Origin: Deltaproteobacteria bacterium
Lineage (GTDB): Bacteria; Desulfobacterota; Desulfomonilia; UBA1062
Assembly (NCBI GenBank): GCA_018434685.1
Contig: JAHDOV010000041.1
Coordinates: 1-38,673 of the forward strand
Direction of reading: 5' to 3'
DNA: 38,673 nt
Part shown: piece after piece, positions 38,651 to 38,673 of the stretch
Layout: every line of letters starts with the position of its first letter
Numbering within the stretch: position 1 is the stretch's first letter
Program-made: the position numbers and the translations under genes
Notes under the pieces: generated by a model
Told to the model about the DNA's origin: nothing
Seen by the model: only the letters and a program-made list of their open reading frames with translations
Databases searched by the model: none

Positions 38651-38673
38651 CCCCTCCCTCCGAACCGGACTGG

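Larger units (their letters stand above)
38025..38673. other. Non-coding, REP-rich region at the right end
   Basis: No credible gene in 649 bp. It contains at least five kinds of palindromic elements: a REP-like GCAGGAAC/GCCGCGAC unit at 38107-38129 (+), a GCGCCTGAAGGCGC palindrome at 38160-38173, a GTAG-headed hairpin GGCAGGC/GCCTGCC at 38237-38271, the tandem array at 38371-38597, and a GTAG-headed CGGTGCA/TGCACCG hairpin at 38624-38650. A promoter for tilS must lie here but I cannot assign one. Confidence 0.7.

Overview
The window looks like a chromosomal segment (roughly 50-55% G+C by eye) of an anaerobic, acyl-CoA-using member of the Desulfobacterota (former Deltaproteobacteria). This is an inference. 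It rests on the ribosomal/tRNA-modification operon order rpsP-khpA-rimM-trmD-SPOUT methylase-rplS-rnhB-yraN, a PAS/sigma-54 activator beside a tripartite (TRAP) carboxylate transporter, acyl-CoA ligase, CoA-transferase and MaoC genes, and a PEP-CTERM/exosortase-type polysaccharide deacetylase. I cannot name a species.

Layout. 1-1244 (-): most of a long-chain acyl-CoA synthetase that runs off the left edge. 1245-3156: a weak small ORF, a polysaccharide deacetylase with a probable leaderless promoter, and a universal stress protein. 3411-6083 (-): a CoA operon of maoC hydratase, a 51-residue mini-gene and a long acyl-CoA:acetate-type CoA-transferase. 6495-7946 (-): a sigma-54 activator with candidate -24/-12 promoters on both sides. 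8266-12649 (+): TRAP transporter (binding protein, attenuator-like hairpin, small and large membrane subunits) followed by an orphan LivJ-like binding protein and a terminator. 12761-14392 (+): an FAD-linked D-lactate/glycolate-type dehydrogenase ending in a 36-bp palindrome. Together 3411-14392 reads as a module for importing a 2-oxo, 2-hydroxy or related carboxylate, oxidising it or activating it with CoA.

14451-18371 holds a divergent NadE-like amide synthetase (-) and, divergently, a carrier protein, an acyl-adenylating ligase and a zinc-ribbon PP-loop enzyme. These are the parts of an unassigned carrier-protein pathway. 18354-23428 (-) is a tightly coupled ten-gene housekeeping operon read from rpsP to a DHH phosphoesterase. 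Beyond it, 23735-25982 (+) holds a class III aminotransferase and a protein of unknown family in which I can see kinase-fold motifs. The housekeeping operon may interrupt what was one biosynthetic cluster. This is the best candidate for an undescribed system here.

26050-28551 (-) has two paralogous orphan ABC-type substrate-binding proteins around a two-helix membrane protein. 28751-38024 (-) holds uvrA, then (in transcription order) tilS-mfd-PpiC lipoprotein-SurA-like chaperone: DNA repair, tRNA modification and envelope protein folding. 38025-38673 is non-coding and filled with REP-like GTAG palindromes, including a 64-65 bp tandem array; one further REP lies at 28666 between a transporter gene and uvrA.
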